Of a stretch of 64,000 nt of DNA, positions 1 to 7,838 are shown piece after piece. A program made the translations under genes and the position numbers. The DNA comes from Friedmanniella luteola (lineage in GTDB: Bacteria > Actinomycetota > Actinomycetes > Propionibacteriales > Propionibacteriaceae). Every line of letters begins with the position of its first letter. The stretch's first letter is position 1. The stretch spans positions 3,720,001-3,784,000 of the forward strand of contig NZ_LT629749.1 in the NCBI RefSeq assembly GCF_900105065.1, given 5' to 3'. The notes beneath the pieces were generated by a model, which saw only the letters and a list, made by a program, of their open reading frames with translations, did not search any database and had not been told where the DNA came from.

Positions 1-84
1 GTCGCAGATGACCATCACGCGACCGTGCCGGCGGATGACCTTGCACTTGTCGCAGATCCGCTTGACGCTCGGCTGGACCTTCAT
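1..84 (-). CDS. rpmJ: 50S ribosomal protein L36 (partial, 3' end beyond window)
   Basis: Reading leftward from the ATG at 84, the first 28 residues ([20 protein letters not shown] then GRVMVICD) match the start of L36, a protein of about 37 residues, so roughly nine residues lie beyond the left edge. The Cys-x-x-Cys pair at residues 11-14 marks the zinc-ribbon (C+) form, with further ligands at the C-terminus. It is a small protein of the large subunit. It normally leads the alpha operon (rpsM, rpsK, rpsD, rpoA, rplQ), which should continue leftward. A promoter is visible at 271-299. Confidence 0.93.
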   Translation of the reverse strand, partial: MKVQPSVKRICDKCKVIRRHGRVMVICD

Positions 85-270
85 GGAGCTCACTCCTGGT
101 TCTGCTCCGCGCGCACCCGCTCGCGAGAGCGGCCGAGCCCGGAGGGGGGTGGTGTGGACAACGGCCAGGCGGCTCCGGGAGAACCCGGCACCACACCCTG
201 CGCGTCGGGCCCGCACGGCGTCCGTCACCGGACACGCCTGCAGGCACCACCGACAGGCGGCCAAGGGGTT

Positions 271-299
271 ACTGTACGCGCGCCGCAGTCCGGACTCAA
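271..299 (-). promoter_or_regulatory. sigma-A type promoter for rpmJ/alpha operon
   Basis: On the minus strand TTGAGT (294-299) and TACAGT (271-276) are separated by exactly 17 bp. Transcription would start near 264, giving a leader of about 180 nt before rpmJ. The spacing and the -10 box fit the housekeeping consensus. This is a sequence reading only. Confidence 0.6.
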
Positions 300-327
300 G
301 TCAGCCCGGAGGGTACGACGACGAGGG

Positions 328-353
328 CGTCCGCGGCGGGAGCGCCGCGGGCG
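328..353 (-). terminator. GC-rich hairpin after infA
   Basis: CCGCGGCG (331-338) and CGCCGCGG (343-350) form an 8-bp stem with a 4-nt loop just past the infA stop codon. There is no U-tract, as is common in high-GC actinobacteria. With the rpmJ promoter immediately downstream, it would separate infA from the alpha operon. Confidence 0.45.
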
Positions 354-357
354 CGCC

Positions 358-579
358 TCACTTGTGGCGGTAGACGATCCGCCCGCGGGTGAGGTCGTAG
401 GCCGAGAGCTCGACGACGACGCGGTCGGCGGGGAGGATGCGGATGTAGTGCTGCCGCATCTTGCCGCTGATCGTCGCCAGCACCTTGTGCCCGTTGGTCA
501 GCTCGACCCGGAACATCGCGTTCGGCAGGGCCTCGACGATCGTTCCCTCGAGCTCGAGTGCGCCCTCTTTCTTGGCCAT
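358..579 (-). CDS. infA: translation initiation factor IF-1
   Basis: This 73-residue protein beginning [12 protein letters not shown] is a single S1/OB-fold domain. IF-1 binds the 30S A site and helps IF-2 and IF-3 select the initiator tRNA. Its length and sequence are typical of bacterial IF-1, including the KMRQHYIRI segment and the C-terminal [10 protein letters not shown] chose the ATG at 579 because the family starts MAKKEG; an in-frame TTG at 588 would add three residues. A GGGA Shine-Dalgarno lies just upstream. infA has its own promoter and is followed by rpmJ, the usual order. Confidence 0.96.
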   Translation of the reverse strand: MAKKEGALELEGTIVEALPNAMFRVELTNGHKVLATISGKMRQHYIRILPADRVVVELSAYDLTRGRIVYRHK

Positions 580-653
580 GGATCCCAATCTGTTGCGGTA
601 CGGGGTGGGGGTCGACCCACCAGGCGCGCCTGGCGACGGGTGACCGACGTTGT

Positions 654-682
654 AGTCTACGCGCCGCCCGGGCGGGGCTCAA
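654..682 (-). promoter_or_regulatory. sigma-A type promoter for infA
   Basis: On the minus strand TTGAGC (677-682), a 17-bp spacer and TAGACT (654-659). Transcription would start near 647 and give a 68-nt leader containing a self-complementary CCAGGCGCGCCTGG. Confidence 0.6.
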
Positions 683-727
683 ACCGCTCAGCGCACCGGG
701 CTGGGCCGCACCGGCTCCCGGTGAGGA

Positions 728-750
728 CCGGCCCGCGCTCAGCGGGCCGG
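728..750 (-). terminator. hairpin overlapping the stop of the ferritin-like gene
   Basis: CCGGCCCGC (728-736) pairs perfectly with GCGGGCCGG (742-750) around a 5-nt loop. The TGA of the gene at 739-1629 lies partly in the loop. It sits just upstream of the infA promoter and could act as a terminator. Confidence 0.4.
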
Positions 751-1629
751 CAGCCCGCGGTCCAGCCGCTCCCGGTAGAGCTCGACGCTCTCCCGCAGCG
801 CCGCGAGGATGTAGGGCGGGAAGTCCATCCCCTGCCGGTCGGCCCACAGCAGCCGGTGCTCGACGCGGCCGATCTCGCGGGCGTAGCCGGCGAGGTCAGC
901 GGCAATCCCGAGGTCGGTGGCGACCTGCCCCATGTCGGCCTTGTAGGCGGGACGGGCGTTCGTGCCGACGAGGTTGTAGCTGCGCTCCCGCAGCACGCGG
1001 GCCAGGAACAGCTGCCACGGCCTGAGCACCTTGTCCTGCACCATCGCCGTCGCCGACATCTGGTAGAACGCGAAGTGACCCGGCTCCTGCTGCTTGATGG
1101 GACGGATGATCGTCTCGGCGATGGCCTGCTCCCCCATCTCCGCGAGCCCGCTGCTGAGCTGGTTGTAAGCCAGCACCGCCTGCCGCTCGGTGCTCGCCCC
1201 GGTGAGGAAGTAGAGCAGCTTCGCGATGTCTTGGACCGGCTTGAGGTGGGCCAGCGCGCCGAGGACCTTGATCCGGAAGGACACGTCGAGCTGGGGCTGC
1301 GCCGGTGGGCGGCCGAGGTCGGTCTGCAGCCGGTCGAGGATCAGGCCGTGCTGGATCTCCTGCGGCTGCCAGACGTCGGAGTAGAAGGTCTTGTTGGTGT
1401 CGTCGACGTCGGGCAGCAGGACCAGCAGCTCGAGGACGTTGCGGTCCACCTCCAGCTCGACGCGGGCCAGGTAGTCGATGACGTGCCCGAAGCGCGCAGC
1501 CACCCGGCGGGGGTCGAGGATCGTCCGGTCGACCGAGTCGAGGGGGATCGGCGGGTAGAGCTCACCGAGCCGCTGGACGTGCTCGGCGATCTTGCGCTGG
1601 GTGACGGGTTGCCGTGGCACGCCGGTCAT
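739..1629 (-). CDS. ferritin-like (acyl-ACP desaturase-like di-iron) protein of unknown function
   Basis: I do not recognise a specific function. The 296-residue helical protein has two ExxH motifs in helical context, EIQHG in the first third and EPGHF near residue 180, with further acidic residues (AEMGEQAIAET) between them. This is the four-helix di-iron ligand pattern of ferritin-like proteins and acyl-ACP desaturases. No membrane segment or signal peptide is evident. The start is uncertain: the ATG at 1629 gives MTGVPRQPVTQ, and a TTG at 1662 would add an Arg-rich stretch. It lies between a DUF1707 gene and infA on the same strand, apparently as its own unit. The di-iron assignment is inferred from motifs. 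Confidence 0.6.
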   Translation of the reverse strand: MTGVPRQPVTQRKIAEHVQRLGELYPPIPLDSVDRTILDPRRVAARFGHVIDYLARVELEVDRNVLELLVLLPDVDDTNKTFYSDVWQPQEIQHGLILDRLQTDLGRPPAQPQLDVSFRIKVLGALAHLKPVQDIAKLLYFLTGASTERQAVLAYNQLSSGLAEMGEQAIAETIIRPIKQQEPGHFAFYQMSATAMVQDKVLRPWQLFLARVLRERSYNLVGTNARPAYKADMGQVATDLGIAADLAGYAREIGRVEHRLLWADRQGMDFPPYILAALRESVELYRERLDRGLPAR

Positions 1630-1761
1630 CCTACGGACGCGCTGCCGTCTCCTCCTCCGCAAGGGGCTGTGTCGCTACCCACAGGCCGCGGGGGCAAACC
1701 TTCACCCCGGCGGTGACGAAGGGGTGGGGCCCCCAGCGCCCGCGCCGCCCGCCGGCGGCCC

Positions 1762-2130
1762 TCAGAGCAGCACGAGCAGCAGGAGCACGACCAGCAGCAC
1801 GGCGCCGGCGATGCCCGCGACGGCGACGACGGTGAGCCCGTTGCCGCTGCGCGCCGGGGCGAGCTCACCGGGTCGGCCGCCCGCGCTCGCGACGGCGGCG
1901 GGGTCGGTGTAGGTGGCCAGCGGCGGCAGCCCCTGCACCACGGGGACCAGCTCCCCGAGCGTCTGCGCCGCGAACAGCCGGTCCAGCCGGGCCTGGTAGT
2001 CCTGCGGGGCCAGCGTCCCGGCCTCGAAGGCCGCGTTCAGCCGGGTGCTGAGCCGGTCGCGCTCGCCGTCGTCCACCGGCAGCGCCGGGGTGCTGCGGTA
2101 GGGCGAGGAGATCGGCAGGTCGCTGCTCAC
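1762..2130 (-). CDS. DUF1707 domain membrane protein
   Basis: This 122-residue protein has an N-terminal DUF1707/SHOCT-like segment at about residues 18-65 (VDDGERDRLSTRLNAAFEAG then LAPQDYQARLDRLFAAQTLGEL), an Ala/Gly linker, and one C-terminal membrane helix made almost entirely of Val/Leu/Ala. DUF1707 proteins are small actinobacterial membrane proteins of unknown function. The GTG start lies only 9 bp after the stop of the ECF sigma factor gene, so the two are probably cotranscribed. A membrane-associated role linked to the sigma factor is conceivable but nothing in the sequence proves it. Confidence 0.75.
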   Translation of the reverse strand: MSSDLPISSPYRSTPALPVDDGERDRLSTRLNAAFEAGTLAPQDYQARLDRLFAAQTLGELVPVVQGLPPLATYTDPAAVASAGGRPGELAPARSGNGLTVVAVAGIAGAVLLVVLLLLVLL

Positions 2131-2139
2131 CCCGCCACG

Positions 2140-3171
2140 CTACCCGGCGGCCAGCGCCGTCCCCGCGCGGAGCGCCCGCCGCTCCTCCGGGTCCTCCGGC
2201 AGGACCCGGGGCAGGCCGAAACGGTCGAACAGGGACAGCTCGAAGAACGCGACGACGTGGGAGAAGCCGCGCTCGGTCAGCGTCGGCACCTGGACGTGGA
2301 AGGCGTGGTGCCGGCCGTCGGCCTCGAGCATGTACAGCGCGAGGGCCGGACGGCCGTTGGCCATCACGGGCACCAGGACCTGGTCCCCCGGCTTCTCGGC
2401 CGGGCAGTGGGTGCTGATCAGGGTGCCGATCGCGCCGGCGCCGTGGTACCAGCCGTCGAACGGCGGCATCTCCCAGACGGCGTCCTCGGTGAGCAGCTCC
2501 ACGATCCGGCTCACGTCGTAGCGCTCGAAGGCGTCGACGTAGGCCGCCAGCATCTGCTGGGCGTGCTCCTCCTCGACCGGTGGCAGCGCGGCCTCGGGGT
2601 CGAGCTTGGCCAGCTGCGCGCGGGCGCGCTGCAGGCTGCTGTTGACCGCGGCCACGGACAGGTCGAGCAGCTCCGCGACCTCGCTGGCGTGCCAGGCGAG
2701 GACGTCGCGCAGGATGACCACGGCCCGCTGGGGCGGGGTGAGGTGCTGGAGGGCGGCGACGAAGGCGAGCCGGACGCTGTCACGGCTGAGGACGGCGGCG
2801 GCGGGGTCGTCGTCACCGTGGCCCCACACCACGGTGTCGGGCAGCGGCTCCAGCCACGGGGTCTCGGGCCGGCTGGCCAGCTGCCCGGCCGGGTCCGACG
2901 CGGGCTGACCCAGCCCGGTGGGCAACGGGCGGCGCTGGCGGGACTCCAGCGCGGTCAGGCAGACGTTCGTGGCGATCCGGTACATCCAGGTGCGCAGCGA
3001 GGACCGGTTCTCGAACCCGTGGAAGGCGCGCCAGGCCCGGATGTAGGTCTCCTGCACGAGGTCCTCGGCGTCGTGCACCGACCCGAGCATCCGGTAGCAG
3101 TGGGCGGTGAGCTCCCCGCGCAGGGGCTCGACCAGGCTGAGGAAGACGTCGTCGTCGGTGGCGAGGCTCAC
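2140..3171 (-). CDS. ECF sigma factor with C-terminal SnoaL-like domain (SigG-like)
   Basis: This 343-residue ECF sigma-70 factor has region 2 at about residues 10-80 (YRMLGSVHDAEDLVQETYIR, then LRTWMYRIATNVCL) and region 4 at about 140-195 (LTPPQRAVVILRDVLAWHAS then EVAELLDLSVAAVNSSLQRA). A SnoaL/NTF2-like domain fills the last 130 residues. ECF factors with this fused domain (SigJ/SigG type) usually lack a classical anti-sigma factor, and the fused domain modulates activity. I chose the GTG at 3171: a TACTTT -10 box (3178-3183) lies 6 nt upstream, as for a leaderless mRNA, and the longer frame would overlap the divergent VOC gene. The DUF1707 gene follows. Confidence 0.85.
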   Translation of the reverse strand: MSLATDDDVFLSLVEPLRGELTAHCYRMLGSVHDAEDLVQETYIRAWRAFHGFENRSSLRTWMYRIATNVCLTALESRQRRPLPTGLGQPASDPAGQLASRPETPWLEPLPDTVVWGHGDDDPAAAVLSRDSVRLAFVAALQHLTPPQRAVVILRDVLAWHASEVAELLDLSVAAVNSSLQRARAQLAKLDPEAALPPVEEEHAQQMLAAYVDAFERYDVSRIVELLTEDAVWEMPPFDGWYHGAGAIGTLISTHCPAEKPGDQVLVPVMANGRPALALYMLEADGRHHAFHVQVPTLTERGFSHVVAFFELSLFDRFGLPRVLPEDPEERRALRAGTALAAG

Positions 3172-3177
3172 CAGGAG

Positions 3178-3183
3178 AAAGTA
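3178..3183 (-). promoter_or_regulatory. -10 box for leaderless sigma-factor mRNA
   Basis: TACTTT on the minus strand, 6 nt before the GTG at 3171. The spacing is the same as at ten or so other genes in this window. No clear -35 was found. Confidence 0.4.
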
Positions 3184-3262
3184 CCGCCGTCCCCGATGAT
3201 CCGCAGCCCCTGCGGCGGTCTTCCCTGCACAGCATCCCGCTGCCCCGGAGAGGACCCCCGCC

Positions 3263-3658
3263 ATGAACCGCATGATCTTCGTCAACCTCCCGGTGGCCGA
3301 CGTGGAGGTCAGCAAGGCCTTCTACACCGGCCTCGGGTTCACCCTGAACCCCGAGTTCTCCGACGGCTCGACCGCCTGCGTCGTCATCTCCGACACGATC
3401 GTGGTGATGGCGCTGCAGCGGGACCGCTTCGCCGACTTCGTGGCCGGTCCCGTCGGCGACCCGGCGAGAGCCACCACCTCGATCAACTGCCTCTCGGCGG
3501 AGAGCCCGGCGGAGGTCGACAGTCTCGTCGAGCGGGCGCTCCACCACGGCGGCAAGCCGTGGCTGGACAAGATGGTGGACGGGCCGATGTACGGGCACAG
3601 CTTCGCCGACCCCGACGGCCACGTGTGGGAGGTCCTGCACATGGCGCAGCTGGCCTGA
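3263..3658 (+). CDS. VOC family (glyoxalase/bleomycin-resistance fold) protein
   Basis: This 131-residue protein has the paired beta-alpha-beta-beta-beta modules of the vicinal oxygen chelate fold. It opens MNRMIFVNLPVADVEVSKAF and ends with the typical FADPDGHVWEVLHM, whose Glu is a usual metal ligand. Members include glyoxalase I, dioxygenases and drug-binding proteins. This one resembles the uncharacterised 'lactoylglutathione lyase-like' branch, so the substrate cannot be given. A GGAG-containing ribosome-binding site precedes the ATG. It is divergent from the ECF sigma gene, and stress-related co-regulation is possible but unproven. Confidence 0.85.
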   Translation: MNRMIFVNLPVADVEVSKAFYTGLGFTLNPEFSDGSTACVVISDTIVVMALQRDRFADFVAGPVGDPARATTSINCLSAESPAEVDSLVERALHHGGKPWLDKMVDGPMYGHSFADPDGHVWEVLHMAQLA

Positions 3659-3701
3659 TCCCGCGGCGCTGAACCGGTTCGGGGAGCGGGGAGCCGGCCG
3701 C

Positions 3702-3707
3702 TAGCGT
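3702..3707 (+). promoter_or_regulatory. -10 box for leaderless aldo-keto reductase mRNA
   Basis: TAGCGT, 6 nt before the ATG at 3714, with no Shine-Dalgarno between. This fits transcription starting at or next to the start codon. Confidence 0.45.
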
Positions 3708-3713
3708 GGGCGC

Positions 3714-4748
3714 ATGACCTATGTCGCCGATGACGCTCGCTACGACGTCCAGCCCTACCGCCGCTGCGGCCGCAGCGGCCTCAAGCTCCCCGCCGTCTCC
3801 CTCGGGTTCTGGCACAACTTCGGGGACGACAAGCCGCTCGAGACCCAGCGGGCCGTGATGCGCCGGGCCTTCGACCTCGGCGTGAGCCACTTCGACCTCG
3901 CCAACAACTACGGCCCGCCGTACGGCGCCGCCGAGGTCAACGCCGGGACGATCCTGGCCCAGGACTTCCGCCCGTACCGCGACGAGCTGGTGATCTCGTC
4001 CAAGGCCGGCTGGGACATGTGGCCCGGCCCCTACGGCGACCACGGCTCGCGCAAGTACCTGACCGCCAGCCTCGACCAGTCCCTGCAGCGGCTCGGCCTC
4101 GACTACGTCGACATCTTCTACCACCACCGTCCCGACCCCGAGACGCCGCTCGAGGAGACGATGGGCGCCCTCGACGCGGCCGTCCGGGCGGGCAAGGCGC
4201 TCTACGTCGGCGTCTCGTCCTACTCCCCCGAGCACACGGCCGCCGCGGCGGCCATCCTCCGCGACCTCGGCACCCCGATGGTCATCCACCAGCCGTCCTA
4301 CTCGATGTTCAACCGCTGGATCGAGGGCGGCCTGCTGCAGGTGCTCGAGGAGGAGGGCGTGGGCTGCATCGCGTTCACCGCGCTGGCCCAGGGCCTGCTG
4401 ACCAACCGCTACCTCGACGGCGTCCCGGCCGACTCGCGGGCGGCGCAGGGCAAGTCGCTCAGCACGGACCAGATCAGCGACGCGAACCTCGCCCGGGTCC
4501 GCGCGCTGAACGAGATCGCCGCCGGCCGCGGCCAGACCCTGGCCCAGCTCGCGCTCGCCTGGGTGCTCCGCGACGCCCGCGTCACCTCGACGCTGATCGG
4601 CGCGAGCAGCGTCGCCCAGCTCGAGGACAACGTCGCCGCGGTCAAGAACCTCGCGTTCTCCGACGACGAGGTCGCGGCGATCGACGAGCACGCGGTCGAG
4701 TCCGGCGTCGACCTGTGGGCCGGCGCCCGGGACGCCACCGCCGGCTGA
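3714..4748 (+). CDS. aldo/keto reductase, YghZ/L-glyceraldehyde-3-phosphate reductase type
   Basis: This 344-residue (beta/alpha)8 NADPH-dependent reductase carries the catalytic tetrad region: Asp in FDLANNYG and its following Tyr, Lys in VISSKAGWDMW, and His in DIFYHHRPD. The PYGAAEVNAG segment and the C-terminal NADPH-binding stretch (STLIGASSVAQLEDN) match the AKR14/YghZ-MgrA branch. That branch reduces L-glyceraldehyde 3-phosphate and other aldehydes, including methylglyoxal. Full length. It is transcribed alone from a leaderless promoter and converges on the prolyl oligopeptidase gene, with a bidirectional terminator between. Exact substrate is inferred. Confidence 0.9.
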   Translation: MTYVADDARYDVQPYRRCGRSGLKLPAVSLGFWHNFGDDKPLETQRAVMRRAFDLGVSHFDLANNYGPPYGAAEVNAGTILAQDFRPYRDELVISSKAGWDMWPGPYGDHGSRKYLTASLDQSLQRLGLDYVDIFYHHRPDPETPLEETMGALDAAVRAGKALYVGVSSYSPEHTAAAAAILRDLGTPMVIHQPSYSMFNRWIEGGLLQVLEEEGVGCIAFTALAQGLLTNRYLDGVPADSRAAQGKSLSTDQISDANLARVRALNEIAAGRGQTLAQLALAWVLRDARVTSTLIGASSVAQLEDNVAAVKNLAFSDDEVAAIDEHAVESGVDLWAGARDATAG

Positions 4749-4766
4749 CCGACGCCGTTCCCGGTC

Positions 4767-4803
4767 CCTGAGCCCGTCGGAGGACTCCTTCGACGGGCTC
4801 AGG
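4767..4803. terminator. bidirectional terminator made of a REP-like palindrome
   Basis: CCTGAGCCCGTCG (4767-4779) pairs perfectly over 13 bp with CGACGGGCTCAGG (4791-4803) around an 11-nt loop. It lies between the convergent aldo-keto reductase and prolyl oligopeptidase genes. The arm belongs to the same dispersed family as the repeats near 43150 and 53200. Confidence 0.7.
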
Positions 4804-4846
4804 CCTCGGCACCGCTCAGGGGCGACGGCGCTCAGCCGGGCGGTGC

Positions 4847-6931
4847 TCAGCTGGGCGGCACCAGCCCGGTGTGGTGGGCGGCGAAGGCGAGCAGGTCGGC
4901 CCACTCGGCGGCCTGCAGGGCCGTCGGCTTGCCCGCACCGTGGCCCGTGGCCACCTCCACCCGCGTCAGCACCGGGGCGTCCCCCGCCTGCGCGTGCTGC
5001 AGGGCCGCGACGAACTTGTGGCTGTGCAGCGGCACCACCCGGTCGTCGTGGTCGCCCGTGACCACCAGGGTGGCCGGGTAGCGCGTCCCCGGCCGCACGG
5101 CGTGCAGCGGGGAGTAGGCGAGCGCGTCGGCGAACTGCTCCGGGTCGCGCGGGTCGCCGTAGTCGGAGATCCAGGCCGCGCCCACCGTGAACAGGTGGAA
5201 CCGCAGCATGTCCAGGACCCCGACGCCGGGCAGCGCGACCGCGGCCAGATCGGGACGCTGGGTCATCACCGCCCCGACCAGGAGGCCGCCGTTGCTCCGG
5301 CCGTGCAGCGCCAGCTGGTCCCGGGTGGTGACGCCGGTGGCCTGCAGGTGCTCGGCCACGGCCACGAAGTCGTCGAACACGTTCTGCTTGCGGCCCAGCC
5401 GGCCGGCCTCGTACCACTCGGTGCCGTACTCACCGCCGCCGCGCAGGTTCGCGATGGCGAGCACCCCGCCGGCCGCCAGCCAGCCCGCCCAGCCCGGCCG
5501 GTAGTCCGCGAGGACGGGGATCTTGAAGCCGCCGTAGCCCCACAGCAGGGTGGGTCGTGGCCCGGCCGGCTCCGCGCCCGCGGCGCGGACCAGGAAGTAG
5601 GGCACCCGGGTGCCGTCGGCGCTGGTGGCGACGGCCCGCTCCACCCGCACCTCCGGGGCCACGAAGCCGGACGGCGAGCCCTGCACCAGCCCGGGCAGCG
5701 GGGTGACGGCCCCCGAACCGAAGGCGACGACGTACGCCGCCGTCGGGCTGACCACCGACGACAGGCCGACGAACACCTCGTCGTCGCCGGCGTGGCCCTC
5801 GAGCCCGACCACCGCCCCGCCGGGCAGGTCGAGGGTGCCGAGCAGCCGGCCGTCGAGGTCGTAGCGGCTGACCCGCGGCTGGGCGTCGACCAGGTGGACG
5901 GTGACGAAGCCGTCACCGGCCCCGGTCACCTGGATGAGCGTGTGCTCGGTCTCGGCCAGCACCTCGCGCCAGACCGGCTCGCGGGCGTCGAGGTCGACGG
6001 CCACCACCCGGCCCCGCTCGGCGTCGTCGTCGGTCTGCAGGTACAGGGTCGAGCCCGACGAGCGGACCAGGGTGAACTCCGCGACCGGCTCGTCCACCAC
6101 CTTGACCGGCGCCCCGAGCCGGCTGGCCCCGTCCTCGGTGCTGACGGGGTAGGCCCACAGCCGGTTCTGGTTCTCGGTGCCGGCGACGATGCTGACCACG
6201 AGCCAGTGGTCGTCGTCGGTGGTCTCGGACCAGATCATCAGCCGCTCGTCGGGGAACGCCAGGACCAGCTCGTCCTCGTCCGCCGGCCGGCCGACCCGGT
6301 GCAGCCGCAGCTTCCCGCCCGCCAGCGCCGAGGTCTGCGTGCCCTCGGCGTGACCCTCGTGGTCGAAGGCGGTGTAGACGAAGGAGCGGCCGTCGGGCAG
6401 CCAGACGGGCTCGGAGAACTTGGTCTGCACCCCGACGTCGTCGACCTCGGCACCGCTGTCGACGTCCAGCAGGTGGAAGGTGTGCCAGTCGCTGCCGCCC
6501 TCGCTGACCGCGTAGGCCAGCTGGGCGCCGTCGGCCCGCAGGGCCAGCGCGGCCAGCGAGCTGGTGCCGTCGGCGGAGAAGGTGTTGGGGTCCACCAGCA
6601 CGCGGCCACCGGCCAGCAGCTCGGGCAGGGAGTCGGCGACGTACCAGACGTCCTGGTTCTGCCGGCCGTCGTTGCGGTTGACCAGGTAGCGGCCGCCGCG
6701 GTGCAGCGGGGTGCCCGCCCGCGGCCGGGCCAGCACGGCGGACATGGTCGCGCCGAACCACGCCCGCTCGGGCAGGGCGGCCAGGTAGCCGGCACTGAGG
6801 TCGTTCTGCCGCCGCACCCAGTCGGCCGTCTCTGCGGCGTCGGGGTCCTCGAGCCAGCGGTAGGGGTCGTCCACGGTCCTGCCGTGCAGCTGCTCGCGGG
6901 TGTCGTCACGTCGGGTCTGCGGGTGGTCCAC
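4847..6931 (-). CDS. prolyl oligopeptidase (S9A serine peptidase)
   Basis: This 694-residue cytosolic endopeptidase cleaves short peptides after proline. An N-terminal segment (DDPYRWLEDPDAAETADWVR) and a seven-bladed beta-propeller (about residues 75-420) lead into a C-terminal alpha/beta-hydrolase domain. The catalytic Ser is in GRSNGG (Ser546), the Asp in GDHDDRVVPLHS and the His in GHGAGKP; NLRGGGEYGTEWYEAG is also a family signature. Length is typical and there is no signal peptide. The GTG at 6931 has a TAGCGT -10 box 8 nt upstream. It is probably monocistronic, ending at the shared REP-type terminator. Confidence 0.95.
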   Translation of the reverse strand: MDHPQTRRDDTREQLHGRTVDDPYRWLEDPDAAETADWVRRQNDLSAGYLAALPERAWFGATMSAVLARPRAGTPLHRGGRYLVNRNDGRQNQDVWYVADSLPELLAGGRVLVDPNTFSADGTSSLAALALRADGAQLAYAVSEGGSDWHTFHLLDVDSGAEVDDVGVQTKFSEPVWLPDGRSFVYTAFDHEGHAEGTQTSALAGGKLRLHRVGRPADEDELVLAFPDERLMIWSETTDDDHWLVVSIVAGTENQNRLWAYPVSTEDGASRLGAPVKVVDEPVAEFTLVRSSGSTLYLQTDDDAERGRVVAVDLDAREPVWREVLAETEHTLIQVTGAGDGFVTVHLVDAQPRVSRYDLDGRLLGTLDLPGGAVVGLEGHAGDDEVFVGLSSVVSPTAAYVVAFGSGAVTPLPGLVQGSPSGFVAPEVRVERAVATSADGTRVPYFLVRAAGAEPAGPRPTLLWGYGGFKIPVLADYRPGWAGWLAAGGVLAIANLRGGGEYGTEWYEAGRLGRKQNVFDDFVAVAEHLQATGVTTRDQLALHGRSNGGLLVGAVMTQRPDLAAVALPGVGVLDMLRFHLFTVGAAWISDYGDPRDPEQFADALAYSPLHAVRPGTRYPATLVVTGDHDDRVVPLHSHKFVAALQHAQAGDAPVLTRVEVATGHGAGKPTALQAAEWADLLAFAAHHTGLVPPS

Positions 6932-6967
6932 GTCGGCCCACGCTACCCGCGCCGGGGCCGCCGGCGC

Positions 6968-7831
6968 TCAGTCGGCCAGTGGCCCGAACGGGACGCCGAG
7001 GGCGCCCAGCATCTCGGCGCCGCCGTCCTCGGCGGTGAGCACCCAGAGGCCGTGCTCGGTCACCGTCATGGTGTGCTCCCAGTGGGCGGCCGGGCGGCCG
7101 TCGTCGGTGACCACGGTCCAGTCGTCGGCGAGGACGTGGTTGTCCGGCGAGCCCAGGGTGAGCATGGGCTCGACCGCCAGCGCGAGCCCCTCGACGATCT
7201 TCGGGCCCCGCCCCCGGCCGGGCAGCACGCCGCGGGCCACCACGTTGGGCACGTCGGGCGGCTGGTGCATGGCCGAGCCGATGCCGTGCCCGACGTACTC
7301 CTCGACGATGCCGTAGCCGGCGTCGGAGGCGCGGACGTGCGCCTCGACCGCGGCCGAGATGTCCCCCACGTGACCGCCGAGGCGGGCGGCGGCGATGCCG
7401 TGCCAGAGGGCGCTCCGGGTGGTGCCGCTGAGGGCCCGGAGCTCCGGGGCCACCTCGCCGACCGCCACGGTGACCGCCGAGTCGCCGTGCCATCCCTCGA
7501 CCACGGCGCCGCAGTCGATGGAGAGCAGGTCGCCCTCGACCAGCACGCGGTGCCCGGGCACGCCGTGCACGACCTCCTCGTTCACGGACAGGCACGTGAC
7601 GCCCTGGAAGCCGCCGATGCCCTCGTGCGCGCCGTAGTCGAGGAAGGACGGGGTCGCCCCGGCGGACCGGATGACCTCGGCGGCGACGGCGTCGAGCTCA
7701 CGGGTGCTCACGCCCGGTCGGACGGCCGCGCGGGTGGCCGCCAGCGCCGCGGCCACGACGAGGCCGGCCCGCCGCATCAGCAGCAGCTGCTCGCGCGTCT
7801 TGATCTCCACCCCGCGCGGGGTGCCGAACAC
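6968..7831 (-). CDS. map: methionine aminopeptidase, type I
   Basis: This 287-residue metallopeptidase removes the initiator Met from nascent proteins. The pita-bread metal ligands are visible: Asp in LLSIDCGAVV, Asp in HGDSAVTV, His in EEYVGHGIG, and Glu in LAVEPML and EHTMTVTE. It starts at a GTG 7 bp after the adk stop, with the usual order secY-adk-map. The sequence IEIKT-like start (VEIKTREQLLLMRRAG) fits the family; an internal GTG seven codons later is an alternative start. No ribosome-binding site is obvious, so translational coupling to adk is likely. Confidence 0.93.
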   Translation of the reverse strand: MFGTPRGVEIKTREQLLLMRRAGLVVAAALAATRAAVRPGVSTRELDAVAAEVIRSAGATPSFLDYGAHEGIGGFQGVTCLSVNEEVVHGVPGHRVLVEGDLLSIDCGAVVEGWHGDSAVTVAVGEVAPELRALSGTTRSALWHGIAAARLGGHVGDISAAVEAHVRASDAGYGIVEEYVGHGIGSAMHQPPDVPNVVARGVLPGRGRGPKIVEGLALAVEPMLTLGSPDNHVLADDWTVVTDDGRPAAHWEHTMTVTEHGLWVLTAEDGGAEMLGALGVPFGPLAD

Positions 7832-7838
7832 GGCGGGG

